NCBI GenBank assembly: GCA_027490955.1
Contig: JAIXXB010000010.1
Location: 1-64,000 of the forward strand
Direction: 5' to 3'
DNA: 64,000 nt
DNA from: Rhodobacter sp.
GTDB taxonomy: Bacteria > Pseudomonadota > Alphaproteobacteria > Rhodobacterales > Rhodobacteraceae
Numbering within the stretch: the first letter of the stretch is position 1; every line of letters starts with the position of its first letter. Of the stretch, positions 63,890 through 64,000 are shown in pieces. The position numbers and the translations under genes are program-made. A model generated the notes under the pieces. The model was not told the origin of the DNA. It ran no database searches and saw nothing but the letters and a program-made list of their open reading frames with translations.

Positions 63890-64000
63890 CTATTCAGGAT
63901 AGGTGGCGCGGCATTGCTGAATGGCTGCCGCCGCCGTTTTACCCTGCTGGGCGCGCTTTTTCTCTAGGCTGGCCAGTTTCGCACTTTCGGCGGCAAGGTC
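63890..64000 (-). CDS. 3' end of a gene cut by the right edge
   Basis: The minus strand encodes 36 residues from the window edge to a TAG at 63892-63890: DLAAESAKLASLEKKRAQQ near the edge and a helix-rich end with one Cys. The heptad-like pattern suggests a coiled coil. The 5' part is outside the window, so product and family are unknown. Confidence 0.55.
   Translation of the reverse strand, partial: DLAAESAKLASLEKKRAQQGKTAAAAIQQCRATYPE

Noticed and set aside
1-64000. tRNA, rRNA or CRISPR features
   Set aside because: I looked in the intergenic gaps for T-loop signatures and repeat-spacer patterns and saw none; a covariance search would be the decisive test.

Overview
This window reads as a chromosomal segment of a Rhodobacterales alphaproteobacterium (family Rhodobacteraceae or close kin). 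The case rests on several independent signs: a SAM/SAH-type riboswitch motif directly before metK, an ethylmalonyl-CoA pathway pair (ccr and an ecm/meaA-type mutase), the sdhCDAB order with small lipoprotein genes between sdhA and sdhB, the four-helix-free 44-residue aa3 oxidase subunit IV, a rpsA-ihfB-lapA-trpF block, and a TTAA-N7-TTAA CtrA-type box before a chemotaxis operon. The DNA is moderately GC-rich and coding-dense. I found no rRNA, tRNA or CRISPR array.

Layout. 1-114: the end of an IS5-like insertion sequence whose transposase runs off the left edge. 352-4492: CtrA-type box, chemoreceptor with a CheR-docking tail, CheB with a degenerate receiver domain, CheD. 4622-6076: GT32-like glycosyltransferase and PIG-L deacetylase. 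6178-12797: ETF-ubiquinone oxidoreductase, TPR protein, ispE, polyprenyl diphosphate synthase (opposite strand), DUF2007, a YfiC-like methyltransferase and a DUF465 peptide. 12804-16723 (minus): DMT exporter, phaB, phaA, EAL-domain protein. 16898-21876: exported HELGH metallopeptidase, tandem palindromic operator, sdhCDA, two lipoproteins, sdhB. 21883-26964: aldo/keto reductase, deoD, GH3 beta-glucosidase with PA14, glycosyltransferase-like protein. 26965-31838: ethylmalonyl-CoA mutase, PlsB-like acyltransferase, crotonyl-CoA carboxylase/reductase.

31850-41882: a long palindrome, a small conserved protein, a RecD/UvrD-type helicase, a stand-alone Lrp/AsnC ligand domain, then the minus-strand block trpF, lapA, ihfB, rpsA, LigB dioxygenase, capsule-type glycan protein, cmk, an acidic internally duplicated protein and aroA. 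41943-45124: trmB, a serine hydrolase, metK and its riboswitch. 45160-51938 (minus): lnt, corC, ybeY, phoH, two envelope genes sharing a module, miaB. 52084-54630: GT92-like protein, greA, a membrane protein. 54647-57987 (minus): GNAT, DUF429-like, mobB, mobA, a lipoprotein with a possible permuted papain fold, oxidase subunit IV. 58128-64000: DUF6173, Sua5, RsmC-like, clpS, HAD phosphatase, D-Ala-D-Ala carboxypeptidase with SPOR domain and a gene cut by the right edge.

Working together: acetyl-CoA condensation and reduction (phaA, phaB) give 3-hydroxybutyryl-CoA, which can go to polyhydroxybutyrate or, through crotonyl-CoA, into Ccr and Ecm of the ethylmalonyl-CoA pathway; its C4 output enters the TCA cycle, where SdhCDAB passes electrons to quinone, as does ETF-QO. 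No single wholly new multi-gene system stands out. The most notable items are regulatory (CtrA box, tandem sdh operators, SAM/SAH riboswitch, 27-nt palindrome, hairpin between phaA and phaB) and several proteins that appear undescribed: the duplicated acidic protein between aroA and cmk, the lipoprotein/OmpA pair sharing a D-x-D-G-C module, and the H/C-containing lipoprotein beside mobA.
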